Shown here one piece after another: positions 16,047 to 24,614 of a stretch of 60,698 nucleotides of DNA. Under the pieces are notes generated by a model that did not search any database, was not told the origin of the DNA, and saw only the letters and a program-made list of their open reading frames with translations. Position numbers and translations under genes: made by a program. Source of the stretch: DASPWV01 sp046727855 (lineage in GTDB: Bacteria > Acidobacteriota > Vicinamibacteria > Vicinamibacterales > UBA2999); assembly GCA_046727855.1 (NCBI GenBank), contig JBKPDL010000013.1, forward strand, positions 1 to 60,698. The letters are read 5' to 3'. The first letter of the stretch is position 1. Every line of letters begins with the position of its first letter.

Positions 16047-17498
16047 ATGTCCATTCTTCGCCTGCTTGCGATTGCGCTTCTCGTGACATCCCCGGCCGCG
16101 GCGCAGACACCACCCAATTCGACGAACACGACAAACGATCCGTTTCCCGCGCCGATTCCGGCGACCGAAGGCGTGATCAAGGTGAGATTCGCGGAATTCG
16201 CGTCGATTCCGGACGTCGACGGCGAGGCCGCGCGCCTGATGACCCTGGTGGACGAGCCCGGCACGCGCCGCCTGTTTGTGAGCGACATGCGCGGCATTCT
16301 CTACACCCTTGGTTACAACGGGCAAAACGTCACCAGATATCTCGACCTCCGCGACGAGGCGTGGGGTGTGAGTGTGCAGTCACAGGGCAGCGAGCGTGGA
16401 TTTCAAAGCTTCGCGTTCCACCCGCAGTTCGCCCGCCGCGGCGCCCCTGGCTTCGGCAAGTTCTACACCTACACCGATACCAGCAACACCACGCCCGCGG
16501 CGGACTTCAAGCCAGGCGGCGGCAATCACACCCACGATACGGTGCTGCTCGAATGGACAGCGAAGACGCCGTCTGCGGCCACCTACGACGGCGGGCCGCC
16601 GCGCGAGCTGATGCGATTCGAGCAGCCATTTCCAAATCACAACGGCGGGCACATCACTTTCAATCCGCTCGCGTCAGATCGTGACGCTGACGTCGGTTTG
16701 CTTTATGTCGGCGTCGCGGACGGCGGCAGCGGCGGCGACCCGCTCGACCTGGCGCAGAATCTGAACTCCGCGTTCGGCAAGATCCTGCGCATCGATCCGC
16801 TCGGGAAAAACAGCGCCAACGGCAAGTACGGCATTCCTGCGAGTAATCCGTTCGCGAACGATGCCAAGGCCGACACGCTCGGTGAAATCTACGCCTACGG
16901 TGTGCGCAACCCGCAGCGACTGTTCTGGGATTCGAAAACCAGCCGCATGTTCATGTCGGACATCGGGCAGAACATTGTCGAAGAAATCAGCCCCGTGACG
17001 GCGGGTGCGAATCTTGGCTGGAACGATTGGGAAGGCAGCTATGCCTACGTCAATCGCCTGGTAAGCACCGAACATCCACGCGGCGATTCAAAGGTGACCT
17101 ATCCTGTCGTCGAGTACGGTCAGATCGATCCGTTGCTGCAAAACAACTGTGCCGCGATTGGCGGCTTCGTGTATCGCCACCCCGCGATCCGACAGCTGAA
17201 CGGGTTGTTGATCTTCGGCGACAACCCAAGTGGTGAAATTTTCTATGTCAGCGCGGACAAGTTACCAGCCGGCGGCGGACAGGATGCGATTCGCCGCATC
17301 CTCTTCGACGATAACGGCGAGGCGAAAACGCTGCTGCAGTTGATTCAGGCGAAGAACGTCCAGCAGGGAAAGAAGCCCGCGACGCGCGCCGATCTGCGCT
17401 TCGGCCTTGGACCCGACGGTCAGGTGCTGATCCTGAACAAGCGCGACGGTACGATTCGAGTGGTGGTACCGGATGCCGGACCCAAACCGACGAAGTAA
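16047..17498 (+). CDS. PQQ-dependent sugar dehydrogenase (GSDH/sorbosone family)
   Basis: 483 residues with signal peptide MSILRLLAIALLVTSPAAAQ. It belongs to the soluble glucose/aldose sugar dehydrogenase six-bladed propeller family. Visible hallmarks are GFQSFAFHPQF, FPNHNGGHITFNP with the catalytic-type His in HNGG, YVGVADGGSGGDP, and AYGVRNPQRLFWD, a PQQ/calcium-contacting loop. It would oxidise an aldose in the periplasm. It is divergent from the exported kinase gene and convergent with pheA. No partner cytochrome is adjacent. Yellow-like or non-PQQ members exist, so activity is inferred. Confidence 0.88.
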   Translation: MSILRLLAIALLVTSPAAAQTPPNSTNTTNDPFPAPIPATEGVIKVRFAEFASIPDVDGEAARLMTLVDEPGTRRLFVSDMRGILYTLGYNGQNVTRYLDLRDEAWGVSVQSQGSERGFQSFAFHPQFARRGAPGFGKFYTYTDTSNTTPAADFKPGGGNHTHDTVLLEWTAKTPSAATYDGGPPRELMRFEQPFPNHNGGHITFNPLASDRDADVGLLYVGVADGGSGGDPLDLAQNLNSAFGKILRIDPLGKNSANGKYGIPASNPFANDAKADTLGEIYAYGVRNPQRLFWDSKTSRMFMSDIGQNIVEEISPVTAGANLGWNDWEGSYAYVNRLVSTEHPRGDSKVTYPVVEYGQIDPLLQNNCAAIGGFVYRHPAIRQLNGLLIFGDNPSGEIFYVSADKLPAGGGQDAIRRILFDDNGEAKTLLQLIQAKNVQQGKKPATRADLRFGLGPDGQVLILNKRDGTIRVVVPDAGPKPTK

Positions 17499-17516
17499 CG
17501 GTTCTCGTTCTTCGTC

Positions 17517-18674
17517 CTAGTTCGACGCTGCCGGCGCCTTCGGCAGCTCGCGCGCCGGATAACAGCCAAGCACTTTCACGAACAGTGTTCGCCCGGCGAG
17601 CGCCGTGAGCGCGGCCTGCATTCGCGGCTCGACCAGATGTCCCTCGATGTCGACATAGAAGACGTATTCCCACGGGCTCCCGGGACGCGGCCGCGATTCG
17701 AGCTTGGTGAGGCTCAGCCCCTCGTCGGCAATGATGTTCAAGCACCGCGCGAGCGCGCCGTGCTCATGCCGCGTGGCGAGCACGAGCGACACTTTTGCGG
17801 CGATGCGCGGATCGCACTCTACGGGCGCGGCCGCGACGATGACGAAGCGCGTGTAGTTGACTGGCTGATTCGCGATATCGCGACGGAGCACGTGGAGGCC
17901 GAACTGCGCGGCCGCTTCGTCGCTGGCAATCGCCGCCTGCGCCGGATCACCAGAATCGTGGACATGCCTCGCCGCTTCGACTGTGTTGGCCGACGCTACC
18001 TGCTCGCAATCCGAAAGCTGATTCAGGAACTCGCTGCACTGCGCCAGCGCCTGCGGATGCGAATGCACGCGACGGAGTGCGTCAACCGGCGTGTCCGCCA
18101 CGCCCAGGAGACAATGGCGGACCTCGACGATCTCTTCGCCCGCGATCGACAGGTTGAACCGCAGCAGCAGATCGTACGCCTCGAACACCGAACCAGCCGT
18201 GGTGTTCTCAAGTGGCAGCACACCGCGATCGGCGTCGCCCTCGAGCACCGCTTCGAGCATCTGGCGCAGCGTGCTGTAGCCCTTGAGCGCAACCGCTCGC
18301 CGCGACACGCCGAAATGCTGACAGGCCGCTTGATGTCCGTAGGCGCCTTCGCTGCCCTGATACGCGACGCGCAGTTCCTGCTGTGCTTCGGCCGGCGCCT
18401 GCAGCGCCTCGTGCTGCCGGCGCAGCGAGTCGTCCATGATCTCGCGGAAGAGGCGGCGGACGAACACCGGGTCGAGGCCGACACGTTCTCCGAATGCCGA
18501 ACGATGCTGCAGCAGGGCGGTTTCACGATCGATGTCCCGGACGGGCCCGCCCGATTCTGCTTTGAGCACGGCAATTTCGCGTGCAAGCCGGGCTCGTTCG
18601 CCGAGCGCCGACACGATCACGGCATCGATGTCGTCGAGTCGTTTGCGGAGATGGGCGAGGTCCTCGATACTCAT
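17517..18674 (-). CDS. pheA: Bifunctional chorismate mutase/prephenate dehydratase
   Basis: 385 residues. Residues 1-90 form an AroQ-type chorismate mutase (LRKRLDDIDAVIVSALGERA, then FREIMDDSLRRQ). Residues 98-280 form the prephenate dehydratase (RVAYQGSEGAYGHQAA, LPLENTTAGSVFEAYDLL, and NYTRFVIV with the catalytic T-R-F). The C-terminus is an ACT domain (HEHGALARCLNIIADEGLS, LTKLESRP) for phenylalanine feedback. It makes phenylpyruvate from chorismate in the cytoplasm. It is a single gene between convergent and divergent neighbours; no leader peptide or T-box was seen upstream. Confidence 0.95.
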   Translation of the reverse strand: MSIEDLAHLRKRLDDIDAVIVSALGERARLAREIAVLKAESGGPVRDIDRETALLQHRSAFGERVGLDPVFVRRLFREIMDDSLRRQHEALQAPAEAQQELRVAYQGSEGAYGHQAACQHFGVSRRAVALKGYSTLRQMLEAVLEGDADRGVLPLENTTAGSVFEAYDLLLRFNLSIAGEEIVEVRHCLLGVADTPVDALRRVHSHPQALAQCSEFLNQLSDCEQVASANTVEAARHVHDSGDPAQAAIASDEAAAQFGLHVLRRDIANQPVNYTRFVIVAAAPVECDPRIAAKVSLVLATRHEHGALARCLNIIADEGLSLTKLESRPRPGSPWEYVFYVDIEGHLVEPRMQAALTALAGRTLFVKVLGCYPARELPKAPAASN

Positions 18675-19045
18675 GGGTGCTGCTCAATATTTGCACGAAA
18701 AGAGCAACGCTTCGTCGCGCTGCCGCGAACCTGCGCGCCCGTGCCCCGAAGGTGCGAAACGCGCCAATCCAGAAAGAGCAGCAGCGTCACGCCATGGAGT
18801 ACGCGCGTGGCTCCGAGGCGGTACAGACGGCCTGGCGATCCTCCACGTGGCCAACTTCAAAACGCTCACGGGGCACTGTCGAGTTGATCTCGCTCGCAAA
18901 GTATTGGTCGAGGAGCCAATACCAGCCGCAATTCAGAAAGAGCGCCGTCCGGGTGAGCGCGGGCGATAGGGCATCGCCCGTCACTTGCTGCGCGATGAAC
19001 CGAGCGATGTAGAATCCGCAGACGGCAACTCCAGGGGAGGTCGCC
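18675..19045. other. 371-bp gap without an assigned gene
   Basis: Open frames exist on both strands (for example minus 18787-19080, with FLNCGWYWLLDQYF), but none has a convincing start, ribosome site or recognised family. CCAATCCAGAAAGAGC near 18768 and GCAATTCAGAAAGAGC near 18929 are similar direct repeats about 160 bp apart. The right end holds the GGGGAGG ribosome site (19034-19040) of the next gene. Confidence 0.4.
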
Positions 19046-21049
19046 TTGAAACTATGGATCGCAGTCGCTCTGATGCTCATAGCCGCGCCTGTTCACGCGG
19101 AGGTGGCACGCATCGAGGTGAAGGCTCGCGCCGATGTCCTAGCCGGCAAGGCCTTCGGCGCCACCGGTCCATACGAAAAGCTCACCGGCACCATCCACTT
19201 TGCGGTCGATCCGCGCGCCACGGTCAACCAGATCATCACCGACATCGGCAAGGCGCCGACGAACGACGCCGGCAAAGTTGAGTTCTCATCCGACTTCTAT
19301 CTGATCAAGCCGAAAGACCCAGCTCGCGCAAACGGCACCGTGCTGTACGAGGTCTCCAACCGCGGCGGGAAGGGGATGCTCGGTTTCTTCGATCGCGCCG
19401 GCGGCAGCCTCGATCCCCAGGACGCCGAGCACTTCGGCGACGGTTTCCTGCTCGAGCGCGGCTTTACGTTGCTGTGGGTAGGCTGGCAGTTCGATCCGCC
19501 GACGCGTGAAGGCTTGCTGCGCGTGTACGCGCCGATCGCACGGGAAGCCGACGGGCGGCCGATCACGGGCCTTGTGCGCAGCGACTTCGTCCCGATCGAG
19601 ACGATGAAGCAGGCGTCACTCGCGGACCGCGATCATATGGCGTATCGCGTCGCCGACCCCAATGATGCCGCCGCAGTGCTGACGGTGCGCGACTCCGTTG
19701 AAGGCGCGCGGCGCACGATTGCGCGCAGCGAGTGGCAGTTCGGCGAGGACGGCCGAAGCATCCGGATGGCGGCCGGCTTCGAGTCCAAGAAGATTTACGA
19801 GGTTGTGTACCGCTCGCAGGATCCGGCCGTAGTGGGCGTCGGCCCTGCGGCAATCCGTGACACGATCTCGCGGCTGAAGTACGCCGGATCGAGTGAGCTC
19901 GGCTTGCCCACTGGTGCAATCAAACGTGCGATCGCGTTCGGCATCTCTCAAAGCGGCCGCTTTCTGCGCACGTATCTGTATTACGGATTCAACGAAGACG
20001 AGGCGCACCGGAAAGTGTTCGACGGCGTCATGCCGCACGTCGCGGGCAGCGGCCGCGGCAGCTTCAACCATCGCTTCGCGCAGCCGTCGCGCGACGGGCA
20101 TCCGTACCTCAACTTCTTTTATCCGACCGACATCTTTCCGTTTACCGATCTGCCGCAGCGCGATCCCGAGACCGGCATCGAAGATGGCCTGCTGACACAC
20201 GCAACCAAACCGCCGTTTCAGCCGAACATCTTCTACACCAACACCTCCTACGAGTACTGGGGCCGGGCCGCCTCGTTGATTCACACGGCCATCGACGGCA
20301 AAGCCGATGCGCCGCTGCCGCCGAACGTGCGTGTGTATCTGCTCACTTCGGGTCAGCATGGAGTGGCAGCGTTCCCGCCGTCGCGCACCATCGGCCAGCA
20401 GATGAACAATCCACTCGACTATCGCTGGGCCATGCGTGCGCTGCTCGTCGCCATGAACAACTGGATTAGCGACGGCATGGCGCCGCCTCCAAGCGCGTAC
20501 CCGCGCATCGATGCCGGCACACTCGTCACGCCGGATAAACTCAAGTTTCCTCAACTGCCGTCGGTCACCGTCGCGACTACGCCACACCGGGCGTATCGCG
20601 CCAACTACGGACCCGACTTCATCAGCAAAGGCATCGTGTCGCAGGAGCCGCCGAAGATTGGCTCCGCCTTTCCGATTCTCGTCCCGCAAGTTGATGCGGA
20701 CGGCAACGAGCTTGCCGGCATCCGCGTGCCCGAGCTGGCGGCGCCGCTCGCGACCTATACGGGATGGAACCTGTTCAACGAACGCTCTGGTCCATCCAAC
20801 GTCGTCTCGAGCATGCAAGGTTCGTTCATCCCGCTGCCGCGCACGCGTGCCGATCGCGAGCAGTCGAACGATCCGCGCCGAGCGGTTCAGGAGCGGTATC
20901 GCAGCCGCGACGAATACCTTGCCTCCGTCGCCAGCAAAGCGAACGAGCTCGTGGGCAAGCGCTACCTCCTGGCCGATGATGTCGCGCGCATCGTGGAGCA
21001 GGCGGGCGGGCGGTGGGATTACGTGATGGCGAGGCTGTCGAGCCGGTAA
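19046..21049 (+). CDS. Secreted alpha/beta hydrolase domain protein (Abhydrolase_10-like)
   Basis: 667 residues. A TTG start is chosen because GGGGAGG lies 5 nt upstream and a signal peptide follows at once (MKLWIAVALMLIAAPVHA). The family pattern is AGKAFGATGPYEKLTGTIHF early on, VLYEVSNRGGKGMLGFFDRA, and the nucleophile elbow G-I-S-Q-S-G-R-F. FYTNTSYEYWGRAASLIHT is also typical. These large exported hydrolases are common in Acidobacteriota and lack an established substrate. It is probably an esterase or amidase. It is monocistronic and convergent with the amylase. Confidence 0.8.
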   Translation: MKLWIAVALMLIAAPVHAEVARIEVKARADVLAGKAFGATGPYEKLTGTIHFAVDPRATVNQIITDIGKAPTNDAGKVEFSSDFYLIKPKDPARANGTVLYEVSNRGGKGMLGFFDRAGGSLDPQDAEHFGDGFLLERGFTLLWVGWQFDPPTREGLLRVYAPIAREADGRPITGLVRSDFVPIETMKQASLADRDHMAYRVADPNDAAAVLTVRDSVEGARRTIARSEWQFGEDGRSIRMAAGFESKKIYEVVYRSQDPAVVGVGPAAIRDTISRLKYAGSSELGLPTGAIKRAIAFGISQSGRFLRTYLYYGFNEDEAHRKVFDGVMPHVAGSGRGSFNHRFAQPSRDGHPYLNFFYPTDIFPFTDLPQRDPETGIEDGLLTHATKPPFQPNIFYTNTSYEYWGRAASLIHTAIDGKADAPLPPNVRVYLLTSGQHGVAAFPPSRTIGQQMNNPLDYRWAMRALLVAMNNWISDGMAPPPSAYPRIDAGTLVTPDKLKFPQLPSVTVATTPHRAYRANYGPDFISKGIVSQEPPKIGSAFPILVPQVDADGNELAGIRVPELAAPLATYTGWNLFNERSGPSNVVSSMQGSFIPLPRTRADREQSNDPRRAVQERYRSRDEYLASVASKANELVGKRYLLADDVARIVEQAGGRWDYVMARLSSR

Positions 21050-21114
21050 CCACTCGCAAGGGCAAAGGGCGCCGTCGCTCATTGCTTGACGCGGGGCCGC
21101 CGCGCCGCGAATCG

Positions 21115-22905
21115 CTACTCGTAGATGACGAATCCTGCCGCTGGGACCTCGAGTTGAACCGCCTTGCCGTTGCGCGGCTCGACGCGAACGGTGCGGCCGA
21201 TCTCTGCCGCTTCAGTTGAGTAAAGGCACCGAAGCTCCTCACCCGCGCGGTGGAGCCCAGCGTCGATTGTGACCCACGCCGTGCACGCGTTCGCCGCGTC
21301 GGTGTTGATTGCGACGAGAACTTCCGCTTCGTCGAGAATGCGCGACCACGGCACGACCGAGCGGATTTCGTGACCGAGCTGGCGAGGCGGGCCGAAGTCG
21401 AAGCCGTTGCCTGAAATCTCGCGCAGGTATTGACGTCCGCGGCGAAGCGCAAGCTTCTCGCGCCGGACGCGCAGCACCTTGGCGAGCTCGCGATAGACAG
21501 GTTCATCCTCGCGAAAGAAGTGGCGACGGCGGCTCTGCAACGCGCCGTACTCGCCGCCGAACATGGTTTCGCGCAGGAATTGATCGGAACCGCCGCTGCC
21601 GTCGAAGGCCTGTTCGGTCCCGTAATACACGCATGGAACGCCGAGTGTCGTCGCGTTGAGAGCGAGCGCGCTCATCACCTGGCGCTCGCTGCCGCGATCG
21701 GCGCAGAACCGCGCCTTGTTGTTTGCTTTGCGCACCTGATCATGATCGTCGAACATCGTGACCACCTTGTTGCGAAACCAGATGTGCGATTCCTTCTGCA
21801 CCAGGAGCGAGTTGCGGAAGAGACTGAAGTAATCCTCAGGGTTGCGGAAACCCTTGACCAGGTATTCCACTTTGTCGGGGATGTCGTCTACGCCGAGTGC
21901 GGCGTCGAGGCCGGTCGTTTCGAGCGTTTGGAACGCGCGCGTGCGGCCGCCGGTGATTTCAGCGATCAGGTAAAAGTTCTCTTTGCCGATGCTCTGCGTG
22001 AACTCGTGGATCACGGAGCCGAAAAATCGCGACGCGCCGAGATCCATGTGCTTGACCGTGTCGATGCGAAACCCGTCGATGTCCGCAAACGCGATCCAGA
22101 ACTTGTAGACGGTGGCGAGGACCCTGAGCGCGTCCGATGGACGATAGTCGTCCACGTTGCCGCGCCCCAGTTGCACGTTCTTGAGATCGGAGAAGTCGCC
22201 TTCGAGAAACTCCGGATCGTAGTCCCAGTTCTCGATGCGTCCCTTGCGGGTAAAGGTGGCGAGCGACTGCAGCTCGCGCGGCAAGATGCCGCCCTTGCGA
22301 AACCCGGCGACGCGATATTCGCGCCCGTCCCAGCGCGGATCCATGAACGTCGTGCCGTCGGCGCGCCGCGTCTCATAGCGATCGGCATGGTACGCAAACA
22401 CGTCGCCGGTGTGATTGAGGATGATGTCGAGGATCACCCTGACGCCGTGATCGTGCGCGGTTTGCACCAGCGCGCGCAGATCGTCGCGAGTCCCAAAATG
22501 GGGATCGACGTCGAAAAAATCCTGGACGCCGTAGCCGTGATACGTCTCGCGCGACGCCACCTGCTTGAAGATCGGGCTGATCCAGATGGCGGTCACGCCA
22601 AGGCGCGCGAGATAGCCGATCTTGCTTTCGAGTCCGAGCAGCGAGCCGCCGCAGAAGCGCCGTCCGGCGCGGACCCATGCCTCACGCGGCGCATTGCCCG
22701 CGTCGCCGGGTTGGAACGGCGCAGTCGTGCCGCCGAGGACGCGATGGCCGTCGTTGCCGATGTAATCGTTCTCGTGGTTGTCCGAGAACCGGTCGAGCAT
22801 GAGGAAGTAGAGGACTTCGTCCTCCCACGCGATCGGAGAAGGGAAGAACCGCCGCGCCGCTGTCAGTGCCCGGAGGTCAATATCGGCAACGCTCACTTCA
22901 GGCAT
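21115..22905 (-). CDS. GH13 alpha-amylase family glycoside hydrolase
   Basis: 596 residues with a GGAGG ribosome site before ATG 22905. The TIM-barrel GH13 signature is complete: VILDIILNHTGD (region I), DGFRIDTVKH with nucleophile D282, acid/base E316 in LIAEITGG, and D389 in FDDHD. It begins IAWEDEVLYFLMLDRFSDN, typical of cyclomaltodextrinase/neopullulanase-like enzymes. No signal peptide is visible, so it is probably cytoplasmic and works on maltodextrin or stored glucan. The C-terminal beta domain follows (VPWSRILDEAEVLVAINTD). It stands alone, with no transporter beside it. Confidence 0.9.
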   Translation of the reverse strand: MPEVSVADIDLRALTAARRFFPSPIAWEDEVLYFLMLDRFSDNHENDYIGNDGHRVLGGTTAPFQPGDAGNAPREAWVRAGRRFCGGSLLGLESKIGYLARLGVTAIWISPIFKQVASRETYHGYGVQDFFDVDPHFGTRDDLRALVQTAHDHGVRVILDIILNHTGDVFAYHADRYETRRADGTTFMDPRWDGREYRVAGFRKGGILPRELQSLATFTRKGRIENWDYDPEFLEGDFSDLKNVQLGRGNVDDYRPSDALRVLATVYKFWIAFADIDGFRIDTVKHMDLGASRFFGSVIHEFTQSIGKENFYLIAEITGGRTRAFQTLETTGLDAALGVDDIPDKVEYLVKGFRNPEDYFSLFRNSLLVQKESHIWFRNKVVTMFDDHDQVRKANNKARFCADRGSERQVMSALALNATTLGVPCVYYGTEQAFDGSGGSDQFLRETMFGGEYGALQSRRRHFFREDEPVYRELAKVLRVRREKLALRRGRQYLREISGNGFDFGPPRQLGHEIRSVVPWSRILDEAEVLVAINTDAANACTAWVTIDAGLHRAGEELRCLYSTEAAEIGRTVRVEPRNGKAVQLEVPAAGFVIYE

Positions 22906-23316
22906 TGAAACCTCCGTTCTCAGGGAGGACTGACGATCGTGAGAAGTTCACGACGCGCGCGGGGATGGATCATTATGGCTGCGTACCCGCGTGAACACGC
23001 GTCGCACGCCGCGTAACGCGCGTTACCGATCGCATCCTCGTGTTTTCGAGACAATCGTTCAGATCTCAAGGCGGCGCGCAACTCGAGTTGCGCGCCTGCA
23101 GCAGCGGCCTCCCAGATCCTCCGAGATTGCTCGTGTTTCCGTCGCTTGCGTACGCCTGGCCGCGGGCGCGGCGCTTGCTCTCTGGACCGGCGACTGCCGC
23201 TTGCGGGGACGCCGGTGGCTCCTGACCTCGGTCAACGGATTCACAGCAGGCGGCGGTCGTCGTTCGTTCATGTTCAGCGCGGACCAGGTCCGCAGCCACA
23301 CAAACAAGGAGATGCC
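22906..23316. other. 411-bp intergenic region with several perfect palindromes
   Basis: No credible gene. It contains GTAACGCGCGTTAC (23013-23026), a 24-bp perfect palindrome (23073-23096), and GCGGACC-A-GGTCCGC (23279-23293) just before the ComEA ribosome site AAGGAG (23306-23311). It should also hold the promoters for the divergent amylase and ComEA genes; none could be assigned with confidence. Confidence 0.5.
23073..23096. repeat. 24-bp perfect palindrome
   Basis: GGCGCGCAACTC followed by its exact reverse complement GAGTTGCGCGCC, with no spacer. It could be a binding site for a dimeric regulator, a cruciform, or a repeat-element core. Only one copy was noticed. Confidence 0.7.
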
Positions 23317-23640
23317 ATGAGAATGCTGATTGCCACGCTGCTCGTGTGCGCAGCGTTTGCCGCCACGCCGATGATATCCGCGGCTCAAAACGAGAAGCCC
23401 GCGGCTGCCGCTCCCGCGAAAGCGCCAGTGAACCTGAATACCGCCTCCGTCGATCAGCTCGACGGTCTGCCGGGCATCGGCCGCGCGGTTGCCGAACGCA
23501 TCGTGGAGTACCGGCAAAAGAACGGCGGCTTCAAGAAGATCGAGGAGCTGATGAACGTCAAGGGGATCGGCGAGAAGAGCTTCCTCAAGCTGAAAGCGCT
23601 CGTCACGGTGCAGCAGCCGCAGCGCGCGGGAGATCGCTGA
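23317..23640 (+). CDS. comEA: Exported ComEA-like helix-hairpin-helix DNA-binding protein
   Basis: 107 residues from the ATG at 23317, with AAGGAG upstream. The signal peptide is MRMLIATLLVCAAFAATPMISAAQ, followed by an Ala/Pro linker and two helix-hairpin-helix units: LNTASVDQLDGLPGIGRAVA and IEELMNVKGIGEKSFLKL. ComEA-type proteins bind incoming DNA at the outer face of the membrane during competence. It is followed 4 bp later by a FimT-like pseudopilin, which fits a DNA-uptake or pilus context. YifB/ComM and the pilus cluster lie further right in the window. Confidence 0.85.
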   Translation: MRMLIATLLVCAAFAATPMISAAQNEKPAAAAPAKAPVNLNTASVDQLDGLPGIGRAVAERIVEYRQKNGGFKKIEELMNVKGIGEKSFLKLKALVTVQQPQRAGDR

Positions 23641-23644
23641 CCTC

Positions 23645-24235
23645 ATGGGCGCACCCGCGGCACGAGGTGCCGCCCTGATCGACGTCGTGTTTACTGCGGG
23701 TCTGGTGGCGGTGCTGTCCGGCATCGCCATTCCGCTGTGGCACGCCGCGCGTCAACACCACGAAGCACGCGCGGGCATCCGATACGTCGCCGCGCGCCTG
23801 CAGCATGCCCGCGTCGAAGCCATCAGACGCAACGTGACCGTTGCGTTGCGGATCGACCGAAACACGCTCGACCGCGTCGGTCTTTACGCCGACGGGGACG
23901 GCGATGGTGTGCTGCAAACCGACATCGATCGCGGCATCGATCTGCCGATCGCGCCGGAGGAGCGCTGGTCCGATCATCTCGGCACGTTTGCGCTCCGGAT
24001 CAACCAGAACGTTGAGGAAGCCGATACCGGCGCCGCGCTGGCCGCGGGTTCCAACCCACTGCGCCTCGGGAACACAGCGTTGGTGTCGTTCAGCCCTCTA
24101 GGAAGCACCAGCAGCGGCACGCTGTATTTTGCGGCGCCGATCGGTCCACAACTGGCGGTGCGCCTGCTCGGTGCGACTGGACGCCTGCGAGTTTTGCGGT
24201 TCGACGCGGCCGGCCGGCAGTGGCGGGACGAGTAA
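23645..24235 (+). CDS. FimT/GspH-like type IV pseudopilin
   Basis: 196 residues with a divergent prepilin N-terminus: G-A-A-L-I-D-V-V-F followed by a hydrophobic helix (TAGLVAVLSGIAIPLW). If cleavage is after the Gly in RG/AALID, position 5 is Asp rather than the usual Glu and position 1 is Ala rather than Phe/Met. RYVAARLQHARVEAIRRNV is the FimT/GspH signature helix, and GLYADGDGDGVLQTDID is a calcium-loop-like insert. It would be a minor pseudopilin priming a pilus or secretion fibre. It sits between comEA and the PilZ gene, whose start overlaps its end by 16 bp. Confidence 0.75.
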   Translation: MGAPAARGAALIDVVFTAGLVAVLSGIAIPLWHAARQHHEARAGIRYVAARLQHARVEAIRRNVTVALRIDRNTLDRVGLYADGDGDGVLQTDIDRGIDLPIAPEERWSDHLGTFALRINQNVEEADTGAALAAGSNPLRLGNTALVSFSPLGSTSSGTLYFAAPIGPQLAVRLLGATGRLRVLRFDAAGRQWRDE

Positions 24236-24546
24236 ACGAAATCGAGCGGCGGCATGCCGTGCGAGTGCCGCCGGAAGTAACCCCATGGCATCCGATTGCG
24301 CTTCTGCGGCCTGGACAGGAAGTCACGCTCATCAACGTGAGTTGCGGCGGCGCGCTGCTCGAATCCGGCAGCCGCATAAAACCTGGCGCGCGAACGGAGT
24401 TGCAGTTGTCCGGTCCGTTGCGCCGCTCTATTGCAGGCCGCGTCGATCGCTGCCGGGTGACGTCGCTCGAACCGCTGCGCTACGAAGCCGCGATCGTGTT
24501 CGAGCAGCAACTGGATTGGAACGAATCGTACTCGGGAACCGGGTAG
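24220..24546 (+). CDS. PilZ-domain c-di-GMP receptor candidate
   Basis: 108 residues with a GTG start inside the end of the pseudopilin gene. The PilZ motifs are present: E-R-R-H-A-V-R-V near the N-terminus (RxxxR) and N-V-S-C-G-G-A-L-L-E-S (D/NxSxxG). These bind cyclic di-GMP in characterised members. The protein is cytoplasmic with no other domain. Linkage to a pseudopilin and the sigma-54 activator suggests control of surface structures or motility, which is an inference from context. Confidence 0.75.
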   Translation: MAGRVNEIERRHAVRVPPEVTPWHPIALLRPGQEVTLINVSCGGALLESGSRIKPGARTELQLSGPLRRSIAGRVDRCRVTSLEPLRYEAAIVFEQQLDWNESYSGTG

Positions 24547-24573
24547 GAACTTCCCATTACGACCGGACCGGAC

Positions 24574-24590
24574 GGGTAGCAACTACCCGC
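24574..24590. promoter_or_regulatory. Hairpin between the PilZ gene and the sigma-54 activator gene
   Basis: CGGGTAG-CAA-CTACCCG, a perfect 7-bp stem with a 3-nt loop. There is no T-tract, so it is a weak terminator at best; it may be a leader hairpin or repeat. Confidence 0.4.
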
Positions 24591-24614
24591 GACCCGGAAA
24601 ACGAGGCTTGAATC

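Noticed and set aside
18787..19080. Minus-strand frame of 97 codons in the gap after pheA
   Set aside because: It overlaps the 5' end of the well-supported hydrolase gene, lacks a ribosome site and matches no family I know; a small real gene there cannot be fully excluded.
21430..22908. 492-codon plus-strand frame opposite the amylase
   Set aside because: It is a mirror of the GH13 codons, with no ribosome site or recognisable domain.
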